From contig NZ_VFNC01000003.1 in assembly GCF_006715395.1 (NCBI RefSeq), positions 372,001-436,000 on the forward strand: a stretch of DNA of 64,000 nt. Direction: 5' to 3'. The position numbers and the translations under genes were made by a program. Origin of the DNA: Streptomyces sp. SLBN-31. GTDB taxonomy: Bacteria; Actinomycetota; Actinomycetes; Streptomycetales; Streptomycetaceae. Positions within the stretch are counted from its first letter, which is position 1. Each line of letters starts with the position of its first letter. A model generated the notes under the pieces. It did not search any database and was not told the DNA's origin. It saw only the letters and a list, made by a program, of their open reading frames with translations. Shown piece after piece: positions 7,654 through 17,795 of this stretch.

Positions 7654-9212
7654 CCAGCCACAAACCGCTCCCAGATGCGATGCGCCCCGATGGATGGTCT
7701 TCTGACCAGATGGGTGTCACCCGAACAGCGGAGGCCGGCGGTCCCGCGGACGCCGATCCCCGCCGCTGGTGGGGCCTGGTGGTCATCGCGCTCGCGCAGC
7801 TCATGGTGGTCCTGGACGCGACCATCGTGAACATCGCGCTCCCCTCCGCGCAGCGCGACCTGGGCATGTCGGACGGCAACCGGCAGTGGGTGATCACCGC
7901 CTACACGCTGGCCTTCGGCGGCCTGCTGCTGCTCGGCGGCCGGATCGCGGACCTCGTCGGACGCAAACGGACCTTCGTCATCGGGCTCATCGGCTTCGCC
8001 GCCGCCTCCGCGCTCGGCGGCGCCGCCACCGGCTCGGGCATGCTCTTCGGCGCCCGCGCGCTCCAGGGCGCCTTCGCCGCGGTCCTGGCGCCCTCCGCCC
8101 TGTCACTGCTGACCACGACGTTCACCGACCCGAAGGAGCGGGGCAAGGCCTTCGGCATCTACGGCGCCCTGGCCGGCAGCGGTTCGGCGATCGGCTTCAT
8201 CGTCGGCGGCCTGCTGACCGAGTACCTGAACTGGCGCTGGTGCCTCTACGTCAACATCCCCATCGCGATCGTCGCCGTCTTCGGCGCCTTCGCCCTGCTG
8301 CACGACCGACCCGGCCACGCGGGCGCCCGTCTCGACGTGCCCGGCGTACTGCTGGGCTGCGGCGGACTGGTCGCGATCGTCTACGGCTTCTCCGAGGCTC
8401 AGCCGCGCGGCTGGGACGACCCGCTGGTGCTGACGCTGTTCGCGGTGGGCGTCGTACTCCTGGCGGCGTTCGTGTGGTGGCAGTCCCGGGCGCCCATGCC
8501 CCTGCTGCCGCTGCACATCGTCAAGGACCGCAACCGGGCCGGCTGCTTCCTGACCATGGGGCTCGCGACCATCGGCATGTTCGGGCTGTTCCTGTTCATG
8601 ACGTACTACCTGCAGGTCGTCCTCGGCTACTCGCCCGTGAAGACGGGCCTGGGCTTCCTGCCGCTGACCGCCGCGATCATCATCGGCTCCACGCAGATCT
8701 CCGCCCGCCTGATGAACCGCGTGCCGCCACGGCTGCTGATGGTCCCCGGCATGGTCCTCGCGGCGGGCGGCATGCTGCTGCTGACGCGGATGACGGTCGA
8801 CTCCTCCTACGCCACCGAGATCCTGCCCGCCCTGCTCCTGATGGGCCTCGGCATGGGCCTGACCTTCATGCCGGTGTTCGCCACCGCCACCGCGGGCGTC
8901 GCCCCGCAGGACTCCGGGGTGACCTCGGCGACCGTCAACACCTCGCAGCAGGTCGGCGGTTCGATCGGTACGGCCCTGCTGAACACGATCGCCACCAGCA
9001 GCAGCGCCACCTACATCGCCGCCCATCTGCACGACCCGGCCCAGCGGGCCCTGATCGCCAAGGAGGGCGTGGTGCACGGCTACACGGTCGCCATCTGGTG
9101 CGCGGCCGGGATCATGCTGCTGGCGGGGCTGATCGCGGGGCTGATGGTGACGGCCCGGGCGCCCCGGCACGGGGCGGCGGCCGAGGCACCGGTGCCGGAG
9201 CCCGTCGCCTAG
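7650..9212 (+). CDS. MFS drug exporter, DHA2 (EmrB/QacA) family, 14 TM
   Basis: A 520-residue membrane protein whose ATG (7650) overlaps the previous stop as ATGA. After a 40-residue hydrophilic N-terminus come fourteen predicted membrane segments. Family motifs are visible: LDATIVNIALPSAQ in TM1 (motif D1), GRIADLVGRKRTF in loop 2-3 (motif A) and GSGSAIGFIVGGLLTEYLNWRW in TM5 (motif C, antiporter type). It would export a hydrophobic or redox-active compound with proton exchange. Coupling to the oxidoreductase and the shared SoxR-type promoter suggest one detoxification unit: modify, then pump. The exported compound is unknown. Confidence 0.9.
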   Translation: MTSHKPLPDAMRPDGWSSDQMGVTRTAEAGGPADADPRRWWGLVVIALAQLMVVLDATIVNIALPSAQRDLGMSDGNRQWVITAYTLAFGGLLLLGGRIADLVGRKRTFVIGLIGFAAASALGGAATGSGMLFGARALQGAFAAVLAPSALSLLTTTFTDPKERGKAFGIYGALAGSGSAIGFIVGGLLTEYLNWRWCLYVNIPIAIVAVFGAFALLHDRPGHAGARLDVPGVLLGCGGLVAIVYGFSEAQPRGWDDPLVLTLFAVGVVLLAAFVWWQSRAPMPLLPLHIVKDRNRAGCFLTMGLATIGMFGLFLFMTYYLQVVLGYSPVKTGLGFLPLTAAIIIGSTQISARLMNRVPPRLLMVPGMVLAAGGMLLLTRMTVDSSYATEILPALLLMGLGMGLTFMPVFATATAGVAPQDSGVTSATVNTSQQVGGSIGTALLNTIATSSSATYIAAHLHDPAQRALIAKEGVVHGYTVAIWCAAGIMLLAGLIAGLMVTARAPRHGAAAEAPVPEPVA

Positions 9213-9241
9213 CCGTCCGGCCGGGCCGGGGGCACAGAGAC

Positions 9242-9275
9242 GGGGAGGGGCCGCACGGACCGCGGGCCCCTCCCC
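9242..9275. terminator. Bidirectional hairpin terminator
   Basis: A perfect 11-bp stem GGGGAGGGGCC / GGCCCCTCCCC (9242-9252 / 9265-9275) with a 12-base loop lies between the convergent MFS gene and the beta-propeller gene. There is no T-tract, as is usual in Streptomyces. Confidence 0.8.
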
Positions 9276-9298
9276 TTCCCGTTCACCGCCTCAGCGAC

Positions 9299-11935
9299 TC
9301 ACCGCAGTTTGCGGGTGTCGATCGCCCAGATACCCCTTCCGTGCGTGGCCGCGTACAGCCGTCCGTCCGGACCGGTGCGCAGCTGCATGACCGCGGTGGT
9401 CGGCAGGTTGTCGCCGGCCACCCGCCAGGTCTTCGAGCCCGGCGTGCGCACCAGCACCCCGAGGTCGGTGCCCAGCGCGATCGTGCCGCCCCGGAGCAGC
9501 GCCACGGAGTTGGCGGGCACGTCCGGCAGGTTCCCGGAGACGTCCTTCCAGGTGACGCCGCCGTCCCGGGTCTCGAAGAGGTGGCCGACGCCCGCGCCCG
9601 GGCCCTCGGTCCACTTGCGGGAGAAGCCGTTGACGGCGAGCAGGACGTGGTCGGAGTTCTTCGGGTCGATCGCCAGACCGGAGAGGTAGCGGTTGGGGAC
9701 CGTGCCGTCGACGGGGAGGCTCAGCTGGTGCCAGCCCGTGCCGTCGGCGTTGCCCACCGCGATGCCGCGGGTGAAGCCCTGGTTGTTGCAGGGGCCGCAC
9801 CAGGCGGCGTACACCCGGCCGCCGGAGGAGGCGACGGCGGTGGCCGTGTGGCCCGCGCCGAGGTCGTAGGCGTTCAGCCACTCGGTGCCGCTGCGGATGG
9901 CGTAGCCCTTGGTGTTGATCCACACGTGCCGGCCGCCCGCGACCCAGGTGCCCGGGTCCTTGATGTCGGCGTTCAGCGGGGCGATGAAGCGCGCCTCGCC
10001 AGTGGCGTTGTCGGGCGGGGCGACGGAGTACGTGGTCGCCTTCGAGGGGTCGGTGACCCAGCTTCCGTCGTTCACGGCGCAGTTGTTGGTGACGGAGACC
10101 GCCAGGTAGACGTACTCCTGGGCGATGTTGCAGCCGTTGGCCGGATCGGTGATCGTGTCGCCGCCGTCGCCGCCGAAGTTGGAGCCCATCACCCGGTCGC
10201 CGGCCCGCAGTTGGGACTGGCCGTTGTCCTGCAGGCCGCCGGTGACGGCGAGGCCCTTCCGGGACGGGTCGACGCCGACACCGACCGAGTAGTACTGCAG
10301 GGCGTCCATCGTGCCGTCGTTCAGGGGCTTCCAGTCGGTGGCGTGGCCGGAGGCGTCGGCGCTGCCGTTCAGCGGCCGTCGGAAGGTACCGCCGTCGTCG
10401 CCGACGACGACGTAGGGCGCACCGCCATTGCTGCCGATCGCGACCGAGTGCTGGTCGGCGTGGACGGTCTGGTGGCAGTCACCGGTCTGCTTGGCCGGGT
10501 CGATGGACCAGCAGGGGAAACCGAAGTTCCAGTAGGGGCCGGGGACACTCCAGTTCTTGCCGCCGTCCTTGGTCTCGAAGACCTCCTCCAGACCGGCGTA
10601 GACGTGGTCGGGGTTCTTCGGGTCGACGGTGAGGAACTGGTTGTACCAGGCCTGGATGCCGGGCTGGTATCCGGCGCCGGTGAGCGCCGAACCGGAGTCG
10701 CGCAGCTGCTGGTAGGTGGCGATGCGCGTCCACGGGCCGGTCGGTGAACCGGACTTGGAGACGAAGATGCCCTCCAGCCCGCTGTCCGGGTTCTCCGCGG
10801 TCTGCTCCGGCGACTGGTCGATGGCGTAGTACCGCGAGCCGTCCACGCTGCGCGCGAAGGTGACGTTGCCGACGTCCTCGGCGTTGCTCGGCAGGTCCCC
10901 GAGGCCGGTGAGCCGCTGCCAGCTCCCGCCGGACCTGGCGTAGAAGCCGTTGTAGGTGTCCCCGCCGCGCCAGCCGACGGCCAGCACGACCTTGCCCGGG
11001 TCCTTCGGGTCGACCGCGATGTCGCTGGTGATGTTCTTGTACGGCGCGCTGGGATCGCTCGCCTTCGAACCGCCCGGCAGATAGTCCGGGTTGGGAGCGA
11101 ACTCCAGCTTCCAGTGGCCCTTGAGGGTCTTGGCGGAGTGGCTCCAGACGCCCGCGGTAGTGGCCGCCCACACCTTGTCCCCGGCGAACCGCAGGGCGTT
11201 GATGGAGGTCGACTCCAGTTCGTCGCCGCCGACCCGGTCGCGTTTGCCGAAGCTGCCGTGCCGTGGGTCGTCCAGCACGTAGACGCCCGTGCCGAGGAAG
11301 GAGGTCGCGCTGGTGTTGGCCTCGCCGGTGGCGTACCAGAGGCGGCCGTGGCCGTCGAGTTGCAGGTCGCCGGTGGACAGGGCGGGCAGGTGGTCGGAGA
11401 TGTTCGTCCAGTGGCCGCCGCCGGTGCGGGAGCGGAACACACCGCCGTTGGCCGAACCGGCGTACACATAGCCGTGGTTGTCGGCCGCCAGCCCGGTGAC
11501 CCGGCCGGTCACCCGGCCCGCGCCGCCGCTGGAGTTGGAGTTGATGTCCCGGTAGCGCGGGTCGTCGGAGTCGTACGGCAGCCGCGTCACGTCGTCCCAA
11601 CGGCCGTGCGCGTGCGGCAGATCCTTCAGGGCGTCGTACGCCGCCCCGTAAGCGCCCGGCGCCACGATGCCCGGCGAGGTGCGCGCCTCCGCGTACTGGT
11701 CGGCCTGCTCGGCCTCCTCCTGCGCCTCACCCCCGTCCTCGTCGTCCCCCGCCTCGTCGAAAGCCGACAGGCCCTTCTGCTGTTGGTGCAGAAGGGCCTG
11801 CTGGTGGAGTTCCCGTACGCCGAACGGACTGATGCGGCCTGACGACGCCTGGGCCTGAGTGACGGTCAGACCCAGCGCCGCGGACGTGGCGAGCACCACC
11901 CACACACGTCTTCTTCGCCGGCCGATGCCTGTCAT
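9299..11935 (-). CDS. Secreted beta-propeller protein with BNR/sortilin-like repeats
   Basis: An 878-residue protein starting at ATG 11935 with a Sec signal (RRRRRVWVVLATSAALGL...AQA). An acidic linker (about 55-80) precedes a long region of propeller blades with repeated Asp-box-like units such as SRTGGGHWTNISDHLP, ETKDGGKNWSVPG and ETRDGGVTWKDVS. The same architecture occurs in GH74 xyloglucanases and in sialidase-like secreted proteins. I could not place the paired catalytic Asp residues of GH74 with confidence, so enzymatic activity is not claimed. Final residues (TGPDGRLYAATHGRGIWAID) are typical of these proteins. The long 5' gap and signal peptide agree with a single secreted product. 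Confidence 0.8.
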   Translation of the reverse strand: MTGIGRRRRRVWVVLATSAALGLTVTQAQASSGRISPFGVRELHQQALLHQQQKGLSAFDEAGDDEDGGEAQEEAEQADQYAEARTSPGIVAPGAYGAAYDALKDLPHAHGRWDDVTRLPYDSDDPRYRDINSNSSGGAGRVTGRVTGLAADNHGYVYAGSANGGVFRSRTGGGHWTNISDHLPALSTGDLQLDGHGRLWYATGEANTSATSFLGTGVYVLDDPRHGSFGKRDRVGGDELESTSINALRFAGDKVWAATTAGVWSHSAKTLKGHWKLEFAPNPDYLPGGSKASDPSAPYKNITSDIAVDPKDPGKVVLAVGWRGGDTYNGFYARSGGSWQRLTGLGDLPSNAEDVGNVTFARSVDGSRYYAIDQSPEQTAENPDSGLEGIFVSKSGSPTGPWTRIATYQQLRDSGSALTGAGYQPGIQAWYNQFLTVDPKNPDHVYAGLEEVFETKDGGKNWSVPGPYWNFGFPCWSIDPAKQTGDCHQTVHADQHSVAIGSNGGAPYVVVGDDGGTFRRPLNGSADASGHATDWKPLNDGTMDALQYYSVGVGVDPSRKGLAVTGGLQDNGQSQLRAGDRVMGSNFGGDGGDTITDPANGCNIAQEYVYLAVSVTNNCAVNDGSWVTDPSKATTYSVAPPDNATGEARFIAPLNADIKDPGTWVAGGRHVWINTKGYAIRSGTEWLNAYDLGAGHTATAVASSGGRVYAAWCGPCNNQGFTRGIAVGNADGTGWHQLSLPVDGTVPNRYLSGLAIDPKNSDHVLLAVNGFSRKWTEGPGAGVGHLFETRDGGVTWKDVSGNLPDVPANSVALLRGGTIALGTDLGVLVRTPGSKTWRVAGDNLPTTAVMQLRTGPDGRLYAATHGRGIWAIDTRKLR

Positions 11936-12049
11936 GAAGTGCCCTCCCCTTGGAGCGGTGACATGAGCTGGCCAACAGCTTTGTTGGGAAGGGGGTTTTG
12001 AGAGCTTCCTGTGAACGCAATCAGCCGGTAAAGAATCCGGCCAAGATCG

Positions 12050-13459
12050 TCAGTTCCGGCCCGCCACCCGGTCCGCGAACCGCGCCAGCCTCGACGACTG
12101 GACGCTGTGGCCGGTCCGTTCCCGCTCGTCGGCCGCCCGGTAGGTGGCGTACATGCCCTGCACGCCCAGCCAACGCAGCGGCTCCGGCTCCCACTTGCGC
12201 ACCTTGTGCCCGACCCACGGCAGCTCGGTCAGCTCCGTCCTCTGCCCCTGCCCGGAGTCGAGCTGCACCAGATCGCGCAGGGTGCGCGCGGCGAGGTTGG
12301 TGGTGGCCACGCCCGAACCGACGTACCCCCCCGCCCAGCCGAGGCCCGTCGAGCGGTCCAGCGTCACCGTCGCGCACCAGTCCCGCGGCACCCCGAGCAC
12401 CCCCGACCAGGCGTGCTCGACGCGCACGCCGGCCAGCGACGGGAAGAACCGGACGAGGATCTCGCGCAGCGCCTCGACGGTCGCCTCCTGCGTCCGCCCG
12501 TCGTTGTCGGTCCGCGACCCGAACCGGTAGGGCACCCCGCGCCCACCCAGCGCGATCCGGCCGTCGGCGGTGCGCTGCGCGTACATGTACGCGTGCGCCA
12601 TGTCCCCCAGCGCCTCGCGGCCCGCCCAGCCCACCGACTCCCACTGCGCGTCGGTGAGCGGCTCGGTGGCGATCATGGAGGAGTTCATGGGCAGCCAGGT
12701 GCGCCGCTGTCCCTTCAGAGCGGCGGTGAACCCCTCCGTGCAGCGCAGCACGTACGGCGCGCGGACCGTCCCGTACGGGGTGACGGCATGCTTGGGCCGG
12801 ATCTCCGTCACCGGCGTCGACTCGAAGATGCTCACCCCGAGGGCCTCGACGACGGCCGCGAGCCCCTTGACCAGCTTCACCGGGTGCAGCCGCGCGCCGT
12901 GCGGGGTCCAGCTGGAGCCGACGGCGCCGGCGACCCGGATCCGCTCGGCCGTCTCCCGGGCGCCGTACAGCTCACGGTCCTTCTCCCCGTACGACGCCTC
13001 GTGCTCGTGGAACGCCCTCAGCCGGGCCAACTGCGCCGCCGTGGTGGCTACTTCGAGCACCCCGCCCTTGTGGACGCCGGCCTCGATCCCCTCTTCCGCG
13101 GCCACCTGGACGACCTCGTCCACGGTGTCGTTCATGGCCTTCTGCAGCCGTACGGCGGCCTCGTGGCCGTGCAGCTTCGCGTACCGGTCCCGCCCGGCGA
13201 TCCCGTTGTAGAGCCAGCCGCCGTTGCGCCCCGAGGCGCCGTACCCGCAGAACTTCTGCTCCAGGACGGTGATCCGCAGGAACGGCACCGCCTTCTTCAG
13301 GTAGTAGGCGGTCCACAGTCCCGTGAACCCGCCCCCGACGATCACCACGTCCGCCGTCGCGTCCCCGACGAGCGGCTCCCGCACCACGGGGAAGCCGTCG
13401 TCGGCGTACCAGAAGGAGATGCCACCGTTCACGACGCCACTGCTCGCCAAGCTGCTCAT
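12050..13459 (-). CDS. FAD-dependent amine oxidase (gamma-glutamylputrescine oxidase-like, DAO fold)
   Basis: Starting at ATG 13459 the protein has 469 residues. The dinucleotide-binding motif VVIVGGGFTGLWTAYYLKK (about residues 37-55) is followed by the DAO/GlpO-fold segment CGYGASGRNGGWLYNG, where flavin contacts fall in this family. The C-terminal GVLGVPRDWCATVTLD and GWAGGYVGSGVATTNLAARTLRDLV complete the FAD site. Related enzymes oxidise gamma-glutamylputrescine or other secondary amines; the actual substrate is not readable here. It is followed on the same strand by unrelated genes and preceded by the rhomboid-like gene, whose stop is 10 bases upstream, so co-transcription with that gene is likely. 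Confidence 0.85.
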   Translation of the reverse strand: MSSLASSGVVNGGISFWYADDGFPVVREPLVGDATADVVIVGGGFTGLWTAYYLKKAVPFLRITVLEQKFCGYGASGRNGGWLYNGIAGRDRYAKLHGHEAAVRLQKAMNDTVDEVVQVAAEEGIEAGVHKGGVLEVATTAAQLARLRAFHEHEASYGEKDRELYGARETAERIRVAGAVGSSWTPHGARLHPVKLVKGLAAVVEALGVSIFESTPVTEIRPKHAVTPYGTVRAPYVLRCTEGFTAALKGQRRTWLPMNSSMIATEPLTDAQWESVGWAGREALGDMAHAYMYAQRTADGRIALGGRGVPYRFGSRTDNDGRTQEATVEALREILVRFFPSLAGVRVEHAWSGVLGVPRDWCATVTLDRSTGLGWAGGYVGSGVATTNLAARTLRDLVQLDSGQGQRTELTELPWVGHKVRKWEPEPLRWLGVQGMYATYRAADERERTGHSVQSSRLARFADRVAGRN

Positions 13460-13469
13460 GGCCGGGACG

Positions 13470-14126
13470 CTAACCCCTCCGAGCGGCCGCTGTCTCCTTC
13501 GGATTCCATGCTTTTCCACGCCCTCTGACCAGCGGATAACACGCCAGTCCGATCGCCACGGACACGAAGTGCCCGAGGTCGGTGAAGGTGGGAGTGGACA
13601 GCAGCGGCACCCCGTAGACGACCAGCACGACCGCCAGGTACGGATACCGCCAGGGCGCCGCGATCCGGTAGACGAGCACGGCGACGACCCCGGCCAGGGC
13701 GTAACTCACCCCGATGTCGAGCGTGTTGACCGCAGAGTGCGGCGCCATCCCGTCCCGGATCGCCTTCAGCAGCGCCAGCTCGCTGATCAGCGTCGCCAGC
13801 ACGTGCGCGGCCACGCACACGACCAGCCACCGGACCGTCCCCAGCCAGCGTTCGGCCTGTGCGTGGAAGACGGTGTAGAGGACGGCGTACGGCAGCCAGT
13901 GGCCGCTGTCGATCCACATCGCGCTCTGCACCAGCACCCGCACCGGGTCGTTCGACAGCTCGTGGATGTTCGTGGACCGCTGCCGCAGGAACTGCTGCTC
14001 GAACTCCGGGGACATGTGGTGCAGCGCGACCGTCGTGACGAACAGCACCGCCAGCCACACGTACGTGCCGGGGGCACTGCGGACGTAGGCCCGTACGCGA
14101 TCGCCGAAACCCCGGGAAATTCGCAT
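13470..14126 (-). CDS. Rhomboid-like integral membrane protein
   Basis: From ATG 14126 the protein has 218 residues and about six membrane segments. GVSYALAGVVAVLV resembles the rhomboid GxSxxxxG helix carrying the nucleophilic Ser, and LGHFVSVAIGLAC resembles the helix with the catalytic His and small-residue packing. A WxxxxH-type loop is replaced by HWLPYAVLYTVFH. The protein fits the Rhomboid_2-like group of actinomycetes, where proteolysis has not been well shown. An in-frame GTG 12 bases upstream is an alternative start. It diverges from the APH(6)-like kinase gene with very little space between. Confidence 0.75.
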   Translation of the reverse strand: MRISRGFGDRVRAYVRSAPGTYVWLAVLFVTTVALHHMSPEFEQQFLRQRSTNIHELSNDPVRVLVQSAMWIDSGHWLPYAVLYTVFHAQAERWLGTVRWLVVCVAAHVLATLISELALLKAIRDGMAPHSAVNTLDIGVSYALAGVVAVLVYRIAAPWRYPYLAVVLVVYGVPLLSTPTFTDLGHFVSVAIGLACYPLVRGRGKAWNPKETAAARRG

Positions 14127-14160
14127 GAGGCGATTCACGCACGCAAGTATCGTCGCGGGG

Positions 14161-15048
14161 GTGATCGACATCCCGGACGGACTGGCGACCGCGCAGGAGA
14201 GGTTCAACGGCGAGGCGGGGCGGGCCTTCGTCGCGGGGCTTGCGGGACTCACGGAGGACTTCCTCGGACGGTGGGCCCTGCGCCCGGACGGGGATCCGAT
14301 GCACGGCGTCAGCGCGCTGGTCCTGCCGGTCCTGCGGGCGGACGGCACACCCGCCGTGCTCAAGCTGCAACTCCTCGACGAGGAGAGCGAGGGCGAGCCG
14401 GTCGCGCTGCGCGCATGGGACGGCGCCGGAGCCGTACGTCTCCTCGACCACGACCCGGCCACCGGCACCATGCTCCTGGAGCGCCTCGACGCCGGCCGGA
14501 TGCTCTCCACCCTCCCCGGCACCCGGCAGGCCGTCCTGGTCATCGCCCGGCTCCTCGCCCACCTCACCGCGCTGCCCGCCCCACCCGGTCTGCGCCGCCT
14601 CGGCGACATCACGCGGGCCATGCTGGAGCAGACACCCCGGGCCCTGGAGCGCGTCCCGGACGCCGGGGCCCGCCGCCTGATCGCCGACTGCGCCGCCGCC
14701 GTACGGGAAGTCGCCGACGAACCCGGCGACCGCCTTCTGCACTGGGACCTGCACGACGAGAACGTTCTCGCCTCCGACCGCACCCCCTGGCTGGCCATCG
14801 ACCCCAAGCCACTGTCCGGCGACCCCGGCTTCGACCTCTGGCCCGCCCTCCACAACCGCTTCGAGGCCGACGAGATCCGCTGGCGCTTCGACGCCATGAC
14901 CGACGTCCTGGCCCTGGACCGCGCCCGAGCCCGCGCCTGGACCCTGGGCCGCCTCCTGCAGAACGCCCTCTGGGACATCGAGGACACCCGCCCCCTCGCC
15001 CCCCACCAACTGGAGACGGCCCAGCGCTTGCGCGACTACCCCGGCTAG
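14161..15048 (+). CDS. APH(6)/hydroxyurea phosphotransferase family kinase
   Basis: A 295-residue protein from GTG 14161; an in-frame ATG lies 36 bases upstream. It has the APH_6_hur signature: the catalytic loop HWDLHDENVLASDR and the metal-binding segment AIDPKPLSGDPGFDLWP. The N-lobe Lys is in AVLKLQLLDEE. Family members phosphorylate streptomycin at the 6-OH or hydroxyurea; many chromosomal Streptomyces copies have no shown resistance role. The next gene (GNAT) starts 10 bases after its stop, so a two-gene unit is likely. Confidence 0.85.
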   Translation: MIDIPDGLATAQERFNGEAGRAFVAGLAGLTEDFLGRWALRPDGDPMHGVSALVLPVLRADGTPAVLKLQLLDEESEGEPVALRAWDGAGAVRLLDHDPATGTMLLERLDAGRMLSTLPGTRQAVLVIARLLAHLTALPAPPGLRRLGDITRAMLEQTPRALERVPDAGARRLIADCAAAVREVADEPGDRLLHWDLHDENVLASDRTPWLAIDPKPLSGDPGFDLWPALHNRFEADEIRWRFDAMTDVLALDRARARAWTLGRLLQNALWDIEDTRPLAPHQLETAQRLRDYPG

Positions 15049-15058
15049 CCTCAGCGGC

Positions 15059-15556
15059 ATGATCCGTACCGCTACCGTCGCCGATGTCCCCCTCATCCAT
15101 GCCCTGGTCCGGGAGCTGGCCGACTACGAGAAGGCGCTTCACGAGGTGAAGGCCACCGAGGAACAGTTGCGGGAGGCGCTCTTCGGCGAGCGGCCCGCCG
15201 TTCACGCCCACATCGCCGTCGACGACGCCACGGGCGAGCCGGTCGGCTTCGCCCTGTGGTTCCTCACCTTCTCCACCTGGCGGGGAGTCCACGGCATCTA
15301 CCTGGAGGACCTCTACGTCCGCCCCACCGCCCGCGGCGCCGGCCACGGCAGGGCCCTCCTCGCCGAACTCGCCGGCATCTGCGTCGAGCGCTGCTACCAG
15401 CGCCTGGAGTGGGCCGTCCTGAACTGGAACGCCCCGGCCATCGCCTTCTACGAGTCCCTCGGCGCCCGCCCCCAGGACGAGTGGACGACCTACCGCCTGA
15501 CGGACCAGGCGCTGGCGGACCTCGGCCGCGGAACAGGAAAGTCCAGGCCGGAGTAG
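15059..15556 (+). CDS. GNAT acetyltransferase, SSAT/thialysine type
   Basis: A 165-residue acetyltransferase. The segment WFLTFSTWRGVHGIYLEDLY followed by VRPTARGAGHGRALL is diagnostic of the diamine/thialysine N-acetyltransferase subgroup: acetyl-CoA loop R/Q-x-x-G-x-G/A. LEWAVLNWNAPAIAFYESLG is the conserved C-terminal core. It probably acetylates a small amine such as a polyamine or lysine analogue. It follows the APH(6)-like gene closely and is convergent with the tRNA gene. Confidence 0.88.
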   Translation: MIRTATVADVPLIHALVRELADYEKALHEVKATEEQLREALFGERPAVHAHIAVDDATGEPVGFALWFLTFSTWRGVHGIYLEDLYVRPTARGAGHGRALLAELAGICVERCYQRLEWAVLNWNAPAIAFYESLGARPQDEWTTYRLTDQALADLGRGTGKSRPE

Positions 15557-15576
15557 GTCCGGCCCGGACTTCTCGG

Positions 15577-15650
15577 AGCCCCCTGTCGGATTCGAACCGA
15601 CGACCTACGCATTACAAGTGCGTTGCTCTGGCCAGCTGAGCTAAGGAGGC
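15577..15650 (-). tRNA. tRNA-Thr (anticodon TGT)
   Basis: The minus strand folds into a complete cloverleaf of 74 nt. The acceptor arms are GCCTCCT and AGGGGGC with one T-G pair and discriminator T. The D arm is GCTCAGCTGGCCAGAGC, and the T arm is GTCGG-TTCGAAT-CCGAC. The anticodon TGT (complement of 15614-15616) sits in the loop ACTTGTAAT. CCA is not encoded. It reads ACA/ACG threonine codons by wobble. It stands alone between the GNAT and msiK genes. Confidence 0.96.
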
Positions 15651-15794
15651 CTGGGGGCGTACGTCCCGTACGCGCCCGTGGCAGTGTACCCAGGTCCCAG
15701 CCGCCCCCTGTCGAAAATTTCCGCGAAGTTCACATGCCGACAGGTACTGACATACGGCTGAACGCCAGGTACCGTCCTGTGCCAGTTCACCCTC

Positions 15795-15808
15795 GTGGAC
15801 TACACCAC
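15795..15808. promoter_or_regulatory. Candidate DasR-like (dre) dyad upstream of msiK
   Basis: GTGGACTACACCAC (15795-15808) is an inverted repeat GTGG-N6-CCAC, and its core differs from the dre core TGGTCTAGACCA at two symmetric positions. It lies 59 bases before the msiK ATG. Regulation of msiK by the GlcNAc-responsive DasR would make physiological sense, but this is a pattern match only. Confidence 0.35.
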
Positions 15809-15867
15809 CACCTTCCTACAACGGATCGTCCGGCACGTTCCTGCCGGTAGAAGGGGGCCCATTCACC

Positions 15868-17004
<1,137 letters not shown>

Positions 17005-17064
17005 CGTCAGCCGACGCCCGCACAAAACCACCGACCGGGGTGAATTCCACCAGGTTGACGAAGA

Positions 17065-17094
17065 GGGCCCCGCGACCTGCTGCGGGGCCCTTTT
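17065..17094 (+). terminator. Intrinsic terminator after msiK
   Basis: A 9-bp perfect stem GGGCCCCGC / GCGGGGCCC (17065-17073 / 17082-17090) with an 8-base loop is followed by TTTT: a classical rho-independent terminator. Confidence 0.9.
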
Positions 17095-17233
17095 CGTTGT
17101 CGACAAATACCCCGGCAGAGCGGTCATTTCGAGCGCCGTACGTCAACGCCGTACCCAAAAAGAGGCACCACTTCATCCCCCGAATCGGTGACTAAATGTC
17201 GCCAAATCATTACCGGGCGCTACCCTCACTCGC

Positions 17234-17692
17234 GTGAAGCACTCCACTAACCAACAGACGCGACGCGGCCAGGGCCCCGCCCGCCGGGTCGGCCGCACCC
17301 TCGCCCTCGTCCTGCCCGTCCTTCTGGTGCTGTCCGGGACCCTCGCGGTCACCCGGGTCAACTGGACGGGGAGCCCGTCCAACTCGGTGCTCACCGCATC
17401 GGACGCGATCGACGACGCCAAGAGCGGCGCCGCGGCGGTCCACCGGTCCCCGCAGGACGTGCTGCGCGACCGGCTCCTGACCGAACTGCAGGACAAGGAC
17501 CCCGGCGTGGTCCTCACCCACCTCCAGCAGGCCGTGGCCGAGCACCCCTCGCTCGCCGACCACTGCTTCTCCATCGCCCGCGCCCTGGGCCGCGCCGCGG
17601 CGCGCGTGTACGGGCCGACCCGGGCGCAGTCGTACGCCCGCCCGGTCTGCGACACGTCCTTCGCCTCCGGCGTCGTCGCCGCACAGGGCTGA
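17234..17692 (+). CDS. Hypothetical secreted or membrane-anchored protein
   Basis: A 152-residue protein from GTG 17234. It has a basic N-terminus (to about residue 21) and one hydrophobic helix (TLALVLPVLLVLSGTLAV), then an extracytoplasmic region with two Cys (DHCFSIA and PVCDTS) that could pair. The helical part DVLRDRLLTELQDKDPGVVLTHLQQAV and the Cys-bearing tail are well conserved in my memory of Streptomyces proteomes, but no function is known. It is transcribed alone; the upstream gap 17095-17233 has no recognisable operator. Confidence 0.65.
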   Translation: MKHSTNQQTRRGQGPARRVGRTLALVLPVLLVLSGTLAVTRVNWTGSPSNSVLTASDAIDDAKSGAAAVHRSPQDVLRDRLLTELQDKDPGVVLTHLQQAVAEHPSLADHCFSIARALGRAAARVYGPTRAQSYARPVCDTSFASGVVAAQG

Positions 17693-17795
17693 CTCGGCCG
17701 ACCCTCCTTCGGTTCGGTTCGGAGGAGGGTAACGGCTGATTAAGGATGGGCTGCCGGATCGAGCGGCGCGCGGGGCGCGCCGTACAGTTCCGTCC

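Noticed and set aside
7769..10747. A 992-codon frame spanning the MFS and beta-propeller genes
   Set aside because: It runs out of frame with the MFS gene, crosses its terminator and then runs antisense to a clear secreted protein gene.
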